Counted from the first letter of the stretch, positions 16,869 through 25,886 are shown. The stretch is 64,000 nucleotides of DNA from Verrucomicrobiota bacterium (GCA_016871615.1 VHCX01000001.1:62001-126000), one strand, 5' to 3'. Numbers and translations: made by a program. Notes: generated by a model from the sequence alone, not told the origin.

Positions 16869-19421
16869 GTGCCCTTTCCTGCCGCACCCGCCCCGCCGCC
16901 CGAACCGCCACCGGGGCTCCAGCAGTTCGTGGTGCCCGACCTGTGGCAACAGGAGGCCGTCTCGGCGCTCCGGGCCGGAAAGGACGTGGTCATCCACGCG
17001 CCGACCGGGGCGGGCAAGACCCTGGTCTTCGAGCTGTGGTCCAAGGCCGGAAAGAACCGCGGGCAGGCCATCTACACCGTGCCCACCCGCGCGCTGGCCA
17101 ACGACAAGCTGGCCGAGTGGCGCGCACGCGGCTGGAACGTGGGCATTGCCACCGGCGACCTGGCCGAGAACCTCGACGCGCCGATCCTCGTGGCCACGCT
17201 GGAGACGCAGAAGAACCGCCTCATCCGGGGCGATGGTCCCACCCTGCTGGTGGTCGACGAGTACCAGATGCTCGGCGACGAGGACCGGGGGCTGAACTAC
17301 GAGCTGGCCCTGGCGCTGGCCCCGCCCCAGACACAGCTGCTGCTCTTGAGCGGCTCGGTGGCCAACCCTGGGCAGGTGGCCAACTGGCTGCGGCGGCTCG
17401 GCCGGTCGGTCGAGGTCGTCCAGCACACGGTGCGACCGGTGCCGCTCGACGAGGTCTTCGCGGGCGAACTCAGCTGGCGCCTGCCGCCGGAAATCCGGGG
17501 ATACTGGCCCCGGTTGTGCGCCAAGGCCCTGGCCGAGGGACTCGGGCCGATCCTGCTCTTCGCGCCCCGCCGGGCGCATGCCGAGGAACTGGCCAGCGAC
17601 CTGGCCCGGCAACTCCCCTGCCCACAGCCCTTGCAACTGACCGAGGCCCAGAAGCGGCTGGTCGGCGAGCCGCTGGCCAAGATGCTCAAGTCGCGGGTGG
17701 CCTACCACCACAGCGGCCTGAGCTACGCCGTGCGCGCCGGGGTCATCGAGCCCCTCACCAAGGCCGGCCAGCTCCGGGTGGTGGTGGCGACCATGGGCCT
17801 GGCCGCGGGCATCAACTTCAGCCTGCGGTCGGTCGCCATCACGGCCGCGCAGTACAAGCGCGAGGGCCGCGAGATCCCGCTGCGTGGCGACGAGGTCCTC
17901 CAGATGTTCGGCCGTGCCGGACGACGCGGCCTCGACGAAACGGGCTACGTGCTGGTGAGCGCCAACGAGCTGCGGATGCGCGACGGCCACCCCTGCGCGC
18001 TGGCCCGCTCCGGCATGGTGGACTGGAGCGCCCTGCTCGGCCTGATGGCCGCGGCCGCCGACGCCGGCAAGCCCCCCTTCGAGGAAGCCGTGCGGGTGCA
18101 GGAGCGGCTCTTCACCACCAAGCCGATCATCCTCGGCGTCGAGGAATCCCTGAAGCGGCCCGGGGCCCGCTGCGGCTGGATGACCGACGCCGAGCGCGCC
18201 CGACAGGTCCGCAAGAAGAACCGCGAGATGCTCAACTCGGCCGGAGAGTGGGAGCCGTATCCCTTCTGGCAGGAGCGGCCGCTGGGCAAGGTCCGGGTGG
18301 TCGTGAAGCCGACGACCCTGCCACCCCAGGCCGAGACCGCCGACGGGACCGAGCCCCCGCCCGACCTGGCGACACCGCCGGTGCTGGTCCCGGCCCTGAC
18401 GGTGCAGGAGGCCCTCGAAAAGGTGGGCCAGGGAGGCCTCGCCGCCCTCGAGGAAACGCCCGAGGGCACGGTGTACGGGCGGTCGATGATCGTGGCCGAC
18501 CGCCTCGCGGACGGGCGGCTGGTGCTGGCCAAGTGGGTGCGTCGTCTGACCCGGTGGCACGGACGCGAGGTCGGACCCGAGGTGTTCGCCTCCGACCTGA
18601 AGCCCGGCCTGGAGAAGCAACTGCACCAGCAGAGGCTTCCCGTGGTGCGCTGGGTGGAACACGAGCAGGTGGTCACGGTGCTCGTGAGCCTCGAACAGCA
18701 GACCGTGAAGGTGCCGGTCGACCGTCACGGCGAGGCCTTGTGGCGTCCGCGTGAGCGCGAGGTGCTGTCGGCAGTCTGCGCGCGCTGCGAGTGGACCGAG
18801 GTCTGCCGCGGGTTGTCGGCGGCCCCCGGCACGGCGTTGACCTGGCGACGGCTCGGCCTGGTGGACGCGCAGGGCGCGCCCACCCGCCGCGGACGCGTGG
18901 TGGCCTGCTTCTCCGGCGGCGACGGGCTGGCCATCGCGGCGGCGCTGGAGGACACGGCCTATCCCCTCGAGGAACTGATCTACGACCTGGCCAACCTCGA
19001 CGCGGGCTTCCGCTTCGCCGCCGACGGCGACCGGTGGGGCGGCCGGCTGGCCCACGCCTGCCGCAAGGCGTATGGGCCCACGTCGATCGAAGGCTACCTG
19101 GAAACCGGCCTTCCGCCGAAGTACGGCACCGGGGCCGAGACGGTCGTCCGGAGGATCCATGAGGATCCCGCCTCGAAGGTGCGCTTCGTCAGCGAGTTCC
19201 TCGGCGCCGGCGACATCGACCGGATGATCATCGAGTGGCGCAGCCTGCTCCGCCAGATCGCCCACGCCGCCCCGCTGGAGTGGCCGCGCTGGACGGAACT
19301 TCAGGCCATGGCCAAGGCGATGCTCCACGAGGTCCATTCACCCACCGAGACCAGCCTGCCGCCGCTCGAGTACCACCAGACCAAGCGCATCGACCACCAG
19401 TTGCTCCTCAGGCGCTCCTGA
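16869..19421 (+). CDS. Ski2-like superfamily 2 helicase with DEYQ box and C-terminal Cys motif
   Basis: 850 residues from a GTG. RecA1 has Q-motif-like DLWQQEAV, Walker A APTGAGKT (44-51), motif Ia TVPTRALAND, Walker B DEYQ (130-133, in place of DEAD/DEVH) and motif III SGS. RecA2 has HHSGL, TMGLAAGINF and motif VI QMFGRAGRRG (about 345-354), a Ski2/Hel308 signature. The C-terminal half holds a cysteine motif C-x2-C-x5-C (about 637, 640, 646), a winged-helix-like stretch (WRRLGLVDAQGAPTRRG), and a helical tail. Probable DNA or RNA helicase; the target is unknown. The DapA-like gene begins 23 bases after its stop. Confidence 0.85.
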   Translation: MPFPAAPAPPPEPPPGLQQFVVPDLWQQEAVSALRAGKDVVIHAPTGAGKTLVFELWSKAGKNRGQAIYTVPTRALANDKLAEWRARGWNVGIATGDLAENLDAPILVATLETQKNRLIRGDGPTLLVVDEYQMLGDEDRGLNYELALALAPPQTQLLLLSGSVANPGQVANWLRRLGRSVEVVQHTVRPVPLDEVFAGELSWRLPPEIRGYWPRLCAKALAEGLGPILLFAPRRAHAEELASDLARQLPCPQPLQLTEAQKRLVGEPLAKMLKSRVAYHHSGLSYAVRAGVIEPLTKAGQLRVVVATMGLAAGINFSLRSVAITAAQYKREGREIPLRGDEVLQMFGRAGRRGLDETGYVLVSANELRMRDGHPCALARSGMVDWSALLGLMAAAADAGKPPFEEAVRVQERLFTTKPIILGVEESLKRPGARCGWMTDAERARQVRKKNREMLNSAGEWEPYPFWQERPLGKVRVVVKPTTLPPQAETADGTEPPPDLATPPVLVPALTVQEALEKVGQGGLAALEETPEGTVYGRSMIVADRLADGRLVLAKWVRRLTRWHGREVGPEVFASDLKPGLEKQLHQQRLPVVRWVEHEQVVTVLVSLEQQTVKVPVDRHGEALWRPREREVLSAVCARCEWTEVCRGLSAAPGTALTWRRLGLVDAQGAPTRRGRVVACFSGGDGLAIAAALEDTAYPLEELIYDLANLDAGFRFAADGDRWGGRLAHACRKAYGPTSIEGYLETGLPPKYGTGAETVVRRIHEDPASKVRFVSEFLGAGDIDRMIIEWRSLLRQIAHAAPLEWPRWTELQAMAKAMLHEVHSPTETSLPPLEYHQTKRIDHQLLLRRS

Positions 19422-19444
19422 GCCGATCCTCCCCCCTGACCGCC

Positions 19445-20434
19445 ATGATCCCCGTCCCCCCGCTTCGGCCCCGCCGCCCGATCGACGGCATCTCGGCCGT
19501 GCTGCTGCCGTTCCATGCCGACGGCCGCCCCGACCGCGACAACTGGGCCTCCCTGGTGGAGCGCACCTGGGCCGCCGGCCTCACCCCGGCCGTCAACATG
19601 GACACCGGCTACGCCAACCTGCTCACGGCGGCCGAGCGGGCGGAGTTTCTGGCCGAGGCCGGCCGGATGGCCCGCGGCCGACGCTTCGTGGCCGGGACCT
19701 ACATCGAGGGACGCGATGGCGACCCCGCCGAGCTCTACTTGCGGGAGGCGGTGGCCATCCAGGCGGCCGGCGGCACGCCCATCCTCTTTCCCTGCTCGGC
19801 GACGCAGTCCTGGGACCGCGACCGCACCGTCGGGCTGTTCCGCACGGTCGGCGGGGCGGTGCCCCGGTTCCTCGGGTTCGAGCTGGGCACGATGTTCGTT
19901 CCCTTCGGCCGGATCTGGGACCTCGACACGTTCCGGGCCCTGCTGGAGGTCCCGCAACTGGTCGGCGCCAAGCACAGCTCCCTGAGCCGGGATCTCGAAT
20001 GGCGGCGGTTGGCGGTGCGCGACGCGGTCCGCCCCGAGTTCGCCGTCTACACCGGCAACGACCTGGCCATCGACCTCGTGCAATGGGGCAGCGACTACCT
20101 GCTGGGCCTCTCGGCCTTCCACGTCGAGGCCTTCGCCGCCCGCGACCGGGCCTGGGCGGCAGGGGATGGCCGCTTCTTCGAGCTGAACGACTGGCTGCAG
20201 TACCTCGGCATGATGGCCTTCCGGGCCCCGGTGCCGGCCTACAAGCACACCTGCGCGCAGTTCCTCAAGCTGCGCGGCCTCATCCCGTGCGACGCCCCGC
20301 ATCCGCGCGGCGCCCGGCGGCCGGAGTCGGACCTGCCCCTGCTGGCCGACATCGCCGCGAAGCTCGAGACCTTGACGGCCGGGGCCGCGTCGGCGGGCAC
20401 GACGACGGCAGACAACGACCCGGCCGCCGGATAG
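19445..20434 (+). CDS. DapA-like (dihydrodipicolinate synthase family) aldolase/lyase
   Basis: 329 residues. TIM-barrel family recognised from GISAVLLPFHADGRPDRDNW at the N-terminus and the Schiff-base lysine, Lys176, in GAKHSS. The catalytic tyrosine of true DapA (in the iYN-P segment) is not present; the aligned segment reads GFELGTMF. The substrate-binding YY motif is replaced by PCSATQSW. It is therefore probably not a lysine-pathway enzyme but a pyruvate-type aldolase of unknown substrate. The stop lies one base before the GTG of the radical-SAM gene, a sign of coupling. Confidence 0.8.
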   Translation: MIPVPPLRPRRPIDGISAVLLPFHADGRPDRDNWASLVERTWAAGLTPAVNMDTGYANLLTAAERAEFLAEAGRMARGRRFVAGTYIEGRDGDPAELYLREAVAIQAAGGTPILFPCSATQSWDRDRTVGLFRTVGGAVPRFLGFELGTMFVPFGRIWDLDTFRALLEVPQLVGAKHSSLSRDLEWRRLAVRDAVRPEFAVYTGNDLAIDLVQWGSDYLLGLSAFHVEAFAARDRAWAAGDGRFFELNDWLQYLGMMAFRAPVPAYKHTCAQFLKLRGLIPCDAPHPRGARRPESDLPLLADIAAKLETLTAGAASAGTTTADNDPAAG

Positions 20435-20435
20435 G

Positions 20436-22148
20436 GTGCCTCGCGTGCCGGACATCGTCCTGTCCACCCTCAACGCGAAGTACCTGCATGCCTCCTTCGG
20501 GTTGCGCTGCCTATTGGCCAACCTGGGGGACCTTTCGGACCGGACGGCGATCCTCGAGTTCGACATCAACCAGCGGCCCCTCGACATCGCCGAGGCGCTC
20601 TTGGCGGCCGCGCCCCGGATCCTGGGCCTGGGCGTCTACGTCTGGAACGCCGACCGGACCCTCGAGCTGGTGGGCATCCTCCGCCGGCTCCGGCCGGACC
20701 TGGTCCTGGTGCTGGGCGGCCCGGAGGTCAGCCACGAATGGGACCGCCAACCGATCATCGCGCTGGCCGACCATGTGATCACCGGCGAGGCCGACCTCGC
20801 CTTCGCCGCGCTGTGCCGTGACCTGCTCTCGGGATCGGCGCCGCGGCCGCCCCGGCTCATCGCGGCCCCCGTGCCCAATGTGGCCGCACTGGCCGACCCC
20901 TACGGCCTGTACGACGACCGGGACCTCGATCACCGCGTGGTCTACGTGGAGGCCTCGCGCGGCTGCCCCTTCACCTGTGAGTTCTGCCTGAGTTCGCTCG
21001 ACATCCCCGTGCGCCAGTTCCCGCTCGAGCCCTTCCTCGCGTCGATGCAGCGGCTGCACGACCGGGGCCTGCGCCGCTTCAAGTTCGTGGACCGGACCTT
21101 CAACCTGAACCTGGCCACCGGCCGCCGGATCCTGGGGTTCTTCCTGGAGCGCCTGAGCCCGGAACTGTTCGTGCACTTCGAATTGATCCCCGACCGGTTG
21201 CCGGCCGAACTGCGCGAACTCATCGCTCGGTTTCCGCCGGGCGCCCTGCAGTTCGAGGTGGGGATCCAGACCCTCGATCCGCAGGTCGAGGCCCGCATCG
21301 GCCGGCGCCAGAACCACGAACGCCTGGCGGACAACTTCCGGTGGCTGCGGCGGCACAGCGGGGTTCACCTCCATGCCGACCTGATCGCCGGACTGCCCGG
21401 CGAGACCCTCGAGGCCTTCGGCCGGGGGTTCGACACGTTGGTGGCCCTGGGCCCGCAGGAGATCCAGGTGGGGATCCTCAAACGCCTGCGCGGCACCCCC
21501 ATCGTCCGTCACGATGCGGAATGGGCGATGGTCTACAACCCGAACCCGCCCTACGAGGTGCTGTCCACCCGCACGATGGACTTCGGCACGCTGGCCCGCC
21601 TGAGGCGCTTCTCCCGGTTCTGGGACCTCTTCGGCAACAGCGGCAATTTCGTGGAGTGCCTGCCGATGCTTTGGGAGCCGGACGGGTCGGGGACCGGCTC
21701 GCCGCCCGGCACCGGCTCGCCGCCCGGCACCGGCTCGCCGCCCGGCACCGGCTCGCCCTTCCGGGCGATGCTGGCCTGGAGCGACTGGCTGCATTCGCAG
21801 GGCGTCCAGGGCCATGGCATCGCGCTGCCCCGGCAGTACGACCTGCTGTGGCGCTGGGCGGTGACGGTGCGGGGGATCCCGGCCGACCGGTTCGGTCCGG
21901 CGATGGCCCGCGACTGGCGTCGTCCCGGCCGGATCGACCTGCCCGCCTGGCTCGAGCCGTTCGCCGGGATGGCCGAAACGCCGCGGCGCTCGAGCCGACT
22001 GCCCCGACGGCAGGCCAGGCACCTGGGCTCCGGCGAAGCGCCGGCGCCCGGCGACGTCCCGGTCCAACCACGGTCCTCAGGCAGCCGCCGGACCGTTTTG
22101 CATGGTCCCGGGGAGTCCGCGGCGGTATTCCCGGACCCTCTCCGATGA
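20436..22148 (+). CDS. B12-binding-domain radical SAM protein (DUF4080-like)
   Basis: 570 residues; a second GTG at 20445 is an equally good start. The N-terminal cobalamin-type Rossmann domain begins LSTLNAKYLHASFGLR and contains GLGVYVWN and LGGPEVSHEW. The radical-SAM barrel has C-x3-C-x2-C in GCPFTCEFC (Cys177, 181, 184), with GIQTL and DLIAGLPGE downstream. The C-terminal region (from about residue 370) matches the DUF4080 pattern. The usual cobalamin-ligand DxHxxG is not evident, so B12 use is uncertain. The reaction is unknown. An 18-bp tandem repeat sits inside the gene, and the stop overlaps the next start. Confidence 0.83.
   Translation: MPRVPDIVLSTLNAKYLHASFGLRCLLANLGDLSDRTAILEFDINQRPLDIAEALLAAAPRILGLGVYVWNADRTLELVGILRRLRPDLVLVLGGPEVSHEWDRQPIIALADHVITGEADLAFAALCRDLLSGSAPRPPRLIAAPVPNVAALADPYGLYDDRDLDHRVVYVEASRGCPFTCEFCLSSLDIPVRQFPLEPFLASMQRLHDRGLRRFKFVDRTFNLNLATGRRILGFFLERLSPELFVHFELIPDRLPAELRELIARFPPGALQFEVGIQTLDPQVEARIGRRQNHERLADNFRWLRRHSGVHLHADLIAGLPGETLEAFGRGFDTLVALGPQEIQVGILKRLRGTPIVRHDAEWAMVYNPNPPYEVLSTRTMDFGTLARLRRFSRFWDLFGNSGNFVECLPMLWEPDGSGTGSPPGTGSPPGTGSPPGTGSPFRAMLAWSDWLHSQGVQGHGIALPRQYDLLWRWAVTVRGIPADRFGPAMARDWRRPGRIDLPAWLEPFAGMAETPRRSSRLPRRQARHLGSGEAPAPGDVPVQPRSSGSRRTVLHGPGESAAVFPDPLR
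21693..21758 (+). repeat. 18-bp tandem repeat inside the radical-SAM gene (about 3.7 copies)
   Basis: The unit ACCGGCTCGCCGCCCGGC repeats in phase with the reading frame and encodes TGSPPG-type hexapeptides. Copies run 21693-21710, 21711-21728, 21729-21746 and a partial copy. The three full copies are identical. It falls between the DUF4080-type region and the C-terminal tail, likely in a flexible loop. Confidence 0.9.
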
Positions 22149-23164
22149 AGCCCGCGCAGGATCCGAGCCCCTTGGCCCTCCCTGGCCCTGCGGCCAGGCG
22201 GCTCGGGAGGTTCCTGCTTGGATTGCTGGGGATACTCGGCGCGATCGAAGGGACGATGCGCCTCCGGGAGCCGATCTTCCAGGCCGCCAGCCATCGGGCG
22301 CTCACCAAGGCGGCGATCCTCGCCCGCCGCCCGGAGGTGGGCGTGATCTTCCTGGGCACCTCCCGCACCCAGGACGGCGTCAACCCCGACCTCGTCGGCC
22401 GGGCGATCGAGGAGAGGTCGCCCGGGCTCGGTCGGGTGCCCGGGTTCAACGCCGCCTTCACCGGATCAAGCCTCGAGTCGCTGGTGGCCCTGGTGCCCCG
22501 GTTCGGATTCCGGCCGGACCTGCGCCTCGTGGTGATCGAGCTTTCCGCCCCCCAGATCGTCAACGATCCAGCGCCGTGGGAGGAGACCCTTGTGGCTCCG
22601 AAGACCCTTGAGGAGCGCCTCGGCCGCACGATGCGACACGTCGCCCTCGTGCGTCACCGCAAGGCCCTGCTGGGGGACGGACTCGGGAGGCTGCCCGCGT
22701 TGCTCGTCTTCGGCGACGCCCTCGGCGGCTGGGAGACCAAGGGAAGCCAGCAGCTCGCGTCCTGGCTCGGCCGCAGGGAACCCCCCGCCACCGGTTTCGA
22801 TCCCTCGCCCTGGACCCCGGGCCGGTTCACCGGGGATGCGCCCCGGCGGTCGCTGGACCCGTCCGCGGACCAGGTCGCCGACCGACTGGCCGAGGTGGCC
22901 CGCAGGTTCCGCTCGCACGGCGTCGGCGTCCGTTTTGCGGTGCCCCCGCTGTCGGAGCACGCGGCCGACGCGCCGGAACGTCGGGACCTCAAGCCGCTGT
23001 TCGCCGAGGTGGCCCGCCGAAGCGGCTGCGAGGTCTGGGACTTCACGGCGGCCCGACCCCCGGAGGCGTTCTTCAAGGATGCCGGACACCTCAACCGGGA
23101 GGGCCGGGCCCACTACTCGCAGGCGCTGGGAGAGCGGGTGGCCGACGCGCTGGAGAACCGTTGA
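22145..23164 (+). CDS. Membrane-anchored SGNH-hydrolase-like protein (MBOAT partner)
   Basis: 339 residues. One N-terminal membrane anchor (LGRFLLGLLGILGAIEG, about 20-36), then an extracytoplasmic domain. A block-I-like serine, Ser73, sits in FLGTSRTQDG, and a C-terminal Asp312-x-x-His315 in KDAGHLNREG completes an SGNH/DltD/AlgX-like set. Such proteins usually transfer or remove acyl groups supplied by an MBOAT partner, and an MBOAT gene follows immediately. The ATG overlaps the previous stop by four bases (ATGA) and its own stop shares one base with the MBOAT start. The acyl acceptor is unknown. Confidence 0.77.
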   Translation: MKPAQDPSPLALPGPAARRLGRFLLGLLGILGAIEGTMRLREPIFQAASHRALTKAAILARRPEVGVIFLGTSRTQDGVNPDLVGRAIEERSPGLGRVPGFNAAFTGSSLESLVALVPRFGFRPDLRLVVIELSAPQIVNDPAPWEETLVAPKTLEERLGRTMRHVALVRHRKALLGDGLGRLPALLVFGDALGGWETKGSQQLASWLGRREPPATGFDPSPWTPGRFTGDAPRRSLDPSADQVADRLAEVARRFRSHGVGVRFAVPPLSEHAADAPERRDLKPLFAEVARRSGCEVWDFTAARPPEAFFKDAGHLNREGRAHYSQALGERVADALENR

Positions 23165-24534
23165 TGATCTTCAATTCGCTCACCTTCCTCGCCCTGCTGC
23201 TGCCGTCCCTCGGGCTGTACTGGATCACGTCCTCGCAGTCCGTCCGGCTCGGATGGCTGCTGGTCGCCTCGCTGGTGTTCTATGGGTACCATCATTGGCC
23301 AAGCGTCTTCCTGCTGCTCTTCACCATCGGCTTCAATTTCGCCCTGGGCCGGCTCCAGTCGCGGCGGCGCTCGACCGGGCTCTTGGTCGCCGCCGTCGCC
23401 GGCAACCTCACGGTCCTCGGATGGTTCAAATACGCGGCCTTCCTCGCGGAGAACGTGGTGGCGTTGCTGGCCATGCTGGGGTGGAGCGTGGAAATCCCCC
23501 GGCCGCCGGCCCTCCTGCCCCTGGGCATCTCGTTCTTCACCTTCCAGGTCGTCGCCTACCAGATCGACGTGCACCGTGGCGAGGTGCCTGCGGAGACCTC
23601 GCTGGCGAGGTTCGCGGTCTTCAAGTGCTTCTTCCCGCAGCTGATCGCCGGGCCGATCGTGCAGGCTAGGGAGTTCCTGCCGCAGTTGCGGGAGGCGGTG
23701 ACCTTCGATGCGGCGCGGTTCCACCGGGGGATCTGGCTCGTGCTGGCCGGCGCCGCGCTCAAGGTCGGCGTGGCCGACGTGCTGGCGCAGTTCGCCGACG
23801 AGGCCTTCCGGGACCCCGCCCGGCTGACGACGACGGCCGCCTGGACCGGCCTCTATGCCTATGCGTTCCAGCTCTATGCCGACTTCTGGGGCTATTCGAC
23901 GATGGCGGTCGGGCTCGCGGCCCTCTTCGGGCTGGTCCTGCCGCTGAACTTCGACACGCCGTACCGGTCGGCCAGCCTCCAGGAGTTCTGGAGACGGTGG
24001 CACATCACCCTCTCCGGGTGGTTCCGCAACTACGTGTACATCCCGCTGGGCGGCAACCGGCACCGCCGCGACCTCAATCTGCTGACCACGATGACCCTGG
24101 CGGGCCTCTGGCACGGTGCGGGCTGGAACTTCGTGCTGTGGGGCCTTGGCCACGGGCTTTGGCTGGTGGCCGAGCGCCATGCGCCTTCACTGCCAGGCCG
24201 GGACCGACGGTGGGTCCGGGTCGTCCGGACCGTGCTGGTCTTCCACGGCGTCTGCCTGCTGTGGGTGTTCTTCCGGACACCGACGCCCGAGATGGCCTGG
24301 GAATACCTCGCTCGGCTTTGGCCGCACCCGTGGACGACCTCGAGGATCCCGTCGTCGCTGTCGCAGTGGCTTGTCCTGTTCGCCCTCGTGCAGTGGCCAT
24401 TGGCCCGCACGCTGGAGGGAAACCGCTTCGCCGAGCTGCCGTTGAAGGTCCAGTGGCTGCTCGCGCTGGCCTGCCTGCTGCTCATCCTGGCCTACGCCGG
24501 CGCACGGGTGGATTTCATCTACTTCAACTTCTGA
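23164..24534 (+). CDS. MBOAT family O-acyltransferase (AlgI/DltB-like)
   Basis: 456 residues from the ATG at 23164. About eleven membrane segments. The N-terminus MIFNSLTFLALLLPSLGLYW is typical of AlgI-like proteins. Conserved features include RWHITLS (His280) and the catalytic histidine His317 in LWHGAGWNF. It would move an acyl group, often acetyl, across the inner membrane for attachment to an exopolysaccharide or other surface polymer by the neighbouring SGNH-like protein. No alginate, teichoic-acid or capsule genes are nearby to name the acceptor. Confidence 0.92.
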   Translation: MIFNSLTFLALLLPSLGLYWITSSQSVRLGWLLVASLVFYGYHHWPSVFLLLFTIGFNFALGRLQSRRRSTGLLVAAVAGNLTVLGWFKYAAFLAENVVALLAMLGWSVEIPRPPALLPLGISFFTFQVVAYQIDVHRGEVPAETSLARFAVFKCFFPQLIAGPIVQAREFLPQLREAVTFDAARFHRGIWLVLAGAALKVGVADVLAQFADEAFRDPARLTTTAAWTGLYAYAFQLYADFWGYSTMAVGLAALFGLVLPLNFDTPYRSASLQEFWRRWHITLSGWFRNYVYIPLGGNRHRRDLNLLTTMTLAGLWHGAGWNFVLWGLGHGLWLVAERHAPSLPGRDRRWVRVVRTVLVFHGVCLLWVFFRTPTPEMAWEYLARLWPHPWTTSRIPSSLSQWLVLFALVQWPLARTLEGNRFAELPLKVQWLLALACLLLILAYAGARVDFIYFNF

Positions 24535-24571
24535 AGCGGGGTTCCCGAGCCGAGCGCCCGACAACATGGCC

Positions 24572-25774
24572 TCAGGCCGGCGATGGGACCGGCCGGTACC
24601 AGTTGTCGCGCTGCACCGGCTCGAAGCCCAGTTCGGAGATCAGTCGGCGCATGTCGGCCACCCCCATGCGGAAGGTGGTGCCGGCCGAACTGACGACGTT
24701 CTCCTCGATCATGATGGACCCGAGGTCGTTGGCCCCGTGCAGCAGGGCCACCTGCCCCACCTCCGGCCCCTGCGTGACCCAGGAACTCTGGACGCTGGGC
24801 ACGTTGTCGAGGTAGATCCGGCTTAGGGCCTGCATGCGGAGGTACTCGTGGGAGCCGACCGTCGGCGCCTTAAGCACGGTGTTCTCGGGCTGGAAGGTCC
24901 AGGCGATGAAGGCCGTGAAGGCTCCGCCGCCAAGTCGTCCTTCCTCGAGGGCCTGCGCATAGGCGGCCGACCGTTCCGCCGGGGTCCCTCCAGCCGCCAA
25001 CCGTCCGGCCTCGACCAGTCGGCCCAGCGAGACGTCCTGCTGGGCACGCACGACCTCGAGGTGCTCGATGCGCTCGGCCACGGTCTCGACGTGCCCGAAC
25101 ATCATGGTCGCCGAACTGGCCAGGCCGAGCCGGTGGGCGATGTCCATCACGCCCATCCACCGGGCCGTGTCGGCCTTGAGGGGTGCGATGCGCTTGCGGA
25201 CGCGGTCCACCAGGATCTCGCCGCCCCCGCCGGGCAGGCTGCCCAACCCCGCCGCCACGAAGTCGCGCAGGACCGACTCCACGGGCTCATCAAAGAACTC
25301 GGAGAACGCCACGAACTCGCTCGGGCTGAAGCCGTGGACGTTGAAGCCGGGGTATTTGGAGCGCACGTGGTGCAGCAGGTCGAGGTACCACTGCTTGGTG
25401 AGCTTCGGATGGTGCCCGCCCTGAAGGAGCATCTGGGTGCCGCCGAGGGCGAGGGTCTCCTCGATCTTGCGGTCCAGTTCGTCGAGGGTGAGGACGTAGG
25501 CATCGGCGTCCTTCTCCGAGCGCCAGAAGGCGCAGAACTTGCAGTAGACGTTGCAGACGTTGGTGTAGTTGACGTTGCGGTCCACGATGTAGGACACGGT
25601 CTGTGCGCCGCGCCCGCGGTACGCCTCCCCCCGGGACAACCGCCGGCGGCGGTCGGCCAAGGCCGCCAGTTCCGTCAGGGGCAGCGCGTACAGCGCCAGC
25701 GCCTCGGACGCGTCGATCCTTGCGCCATCCCAGACCCGCTGCCGCAGGGAACTACCCGACACATCCATCACCAT
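24572..25774 (-). CDS. mqnC: Cyclic dehypoxanthinyl futalosine synthase (radical SAM)
   Basis: 400 residues. Radical-SAM cysteines Cys74, 78 and 81 lie in NVCNVYCKFCAFW, preceded by SYIVDRNVNYTN. LLQGGHHPKL and VHGFSPSEF are hallmarks of MqnC, and the C-terminal SAGTTFRM completes the pattern. It cyclises dehypoxanthine futalosine in the menaquinone pathway that bypasses isochorismate. MqnE and CofH are close relatives; the QGGHHP and VHGFSPSE motifs favour MqnC. Other mqn genes are not in the window. It is convergent with the MBOAT gene (37-base gap) and divergent from the DUF3616 gene. Confidence 0.88.
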   Translation of the reverse strand: MVMDVSGSSLRQRVWDGARIDASEALALYALPLTELAALADRRRRLSRGEAYRGRGAQTVSYIVDRNVNYTNVCNVYCKFCAFWRSEKDADAYVLTLDELDRKIEETLALGGTQMLLQGGHHPKLTKQWYLDLLHHVRSKYPGFNVHGFSPSEFVAFSEFFDEPVESVLRDFVAAGLGSLPGGGGEILVDRVRKRIAPLKADTARWMGVMDIAHRLGLASSATMMFGHVETVAERIEHLEVVRAQQDVSLGRLVEAGRLAAGGTPAERSAAYAQALEEGRLGGGAFTAFIAWTFQPENTVLKAPTVGSHEYLRMQALSRIYLDNVPSVQSSWVTQGPEVGQVALLHGANDLGSIMIEENVVSSAGTTFRMGVADMRRLISELGFEPVQRDNWYRPVPSPA

Positions 25775-25886
25775 GCTTATAAGCCTACTCCCGAACGGCC
25801 CGGGGACAAGTAATGGGCTGGTTGGGCCACGGATCGACCACAGCCCACCTTTACCCGGTGACGGCAGCCGCTACCCTTGGAACCAC

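Noticed and set aside
16416-19337. 973-codon open frame on the minus strand, antisense to the helicase and proB start
   Set aside because: Its translation is low-complexity (Gly/Ala/Arg/His-rich) with no family motif, while the plus-strand frame encodes a full helicase. Long antisense frames are common in such GC-rich DNA.
21693-21758. CRISPR array
   Set aside because: The 18-bp units are contiguous with no spacers and lie inside a coding frame. The same holds for the 16-bp array at 50908.
25772-25790. TATAAG as a -10 box for mqnC
   Set aside because: It ends one base before the ATG and no -35 element lies at proper spacing.
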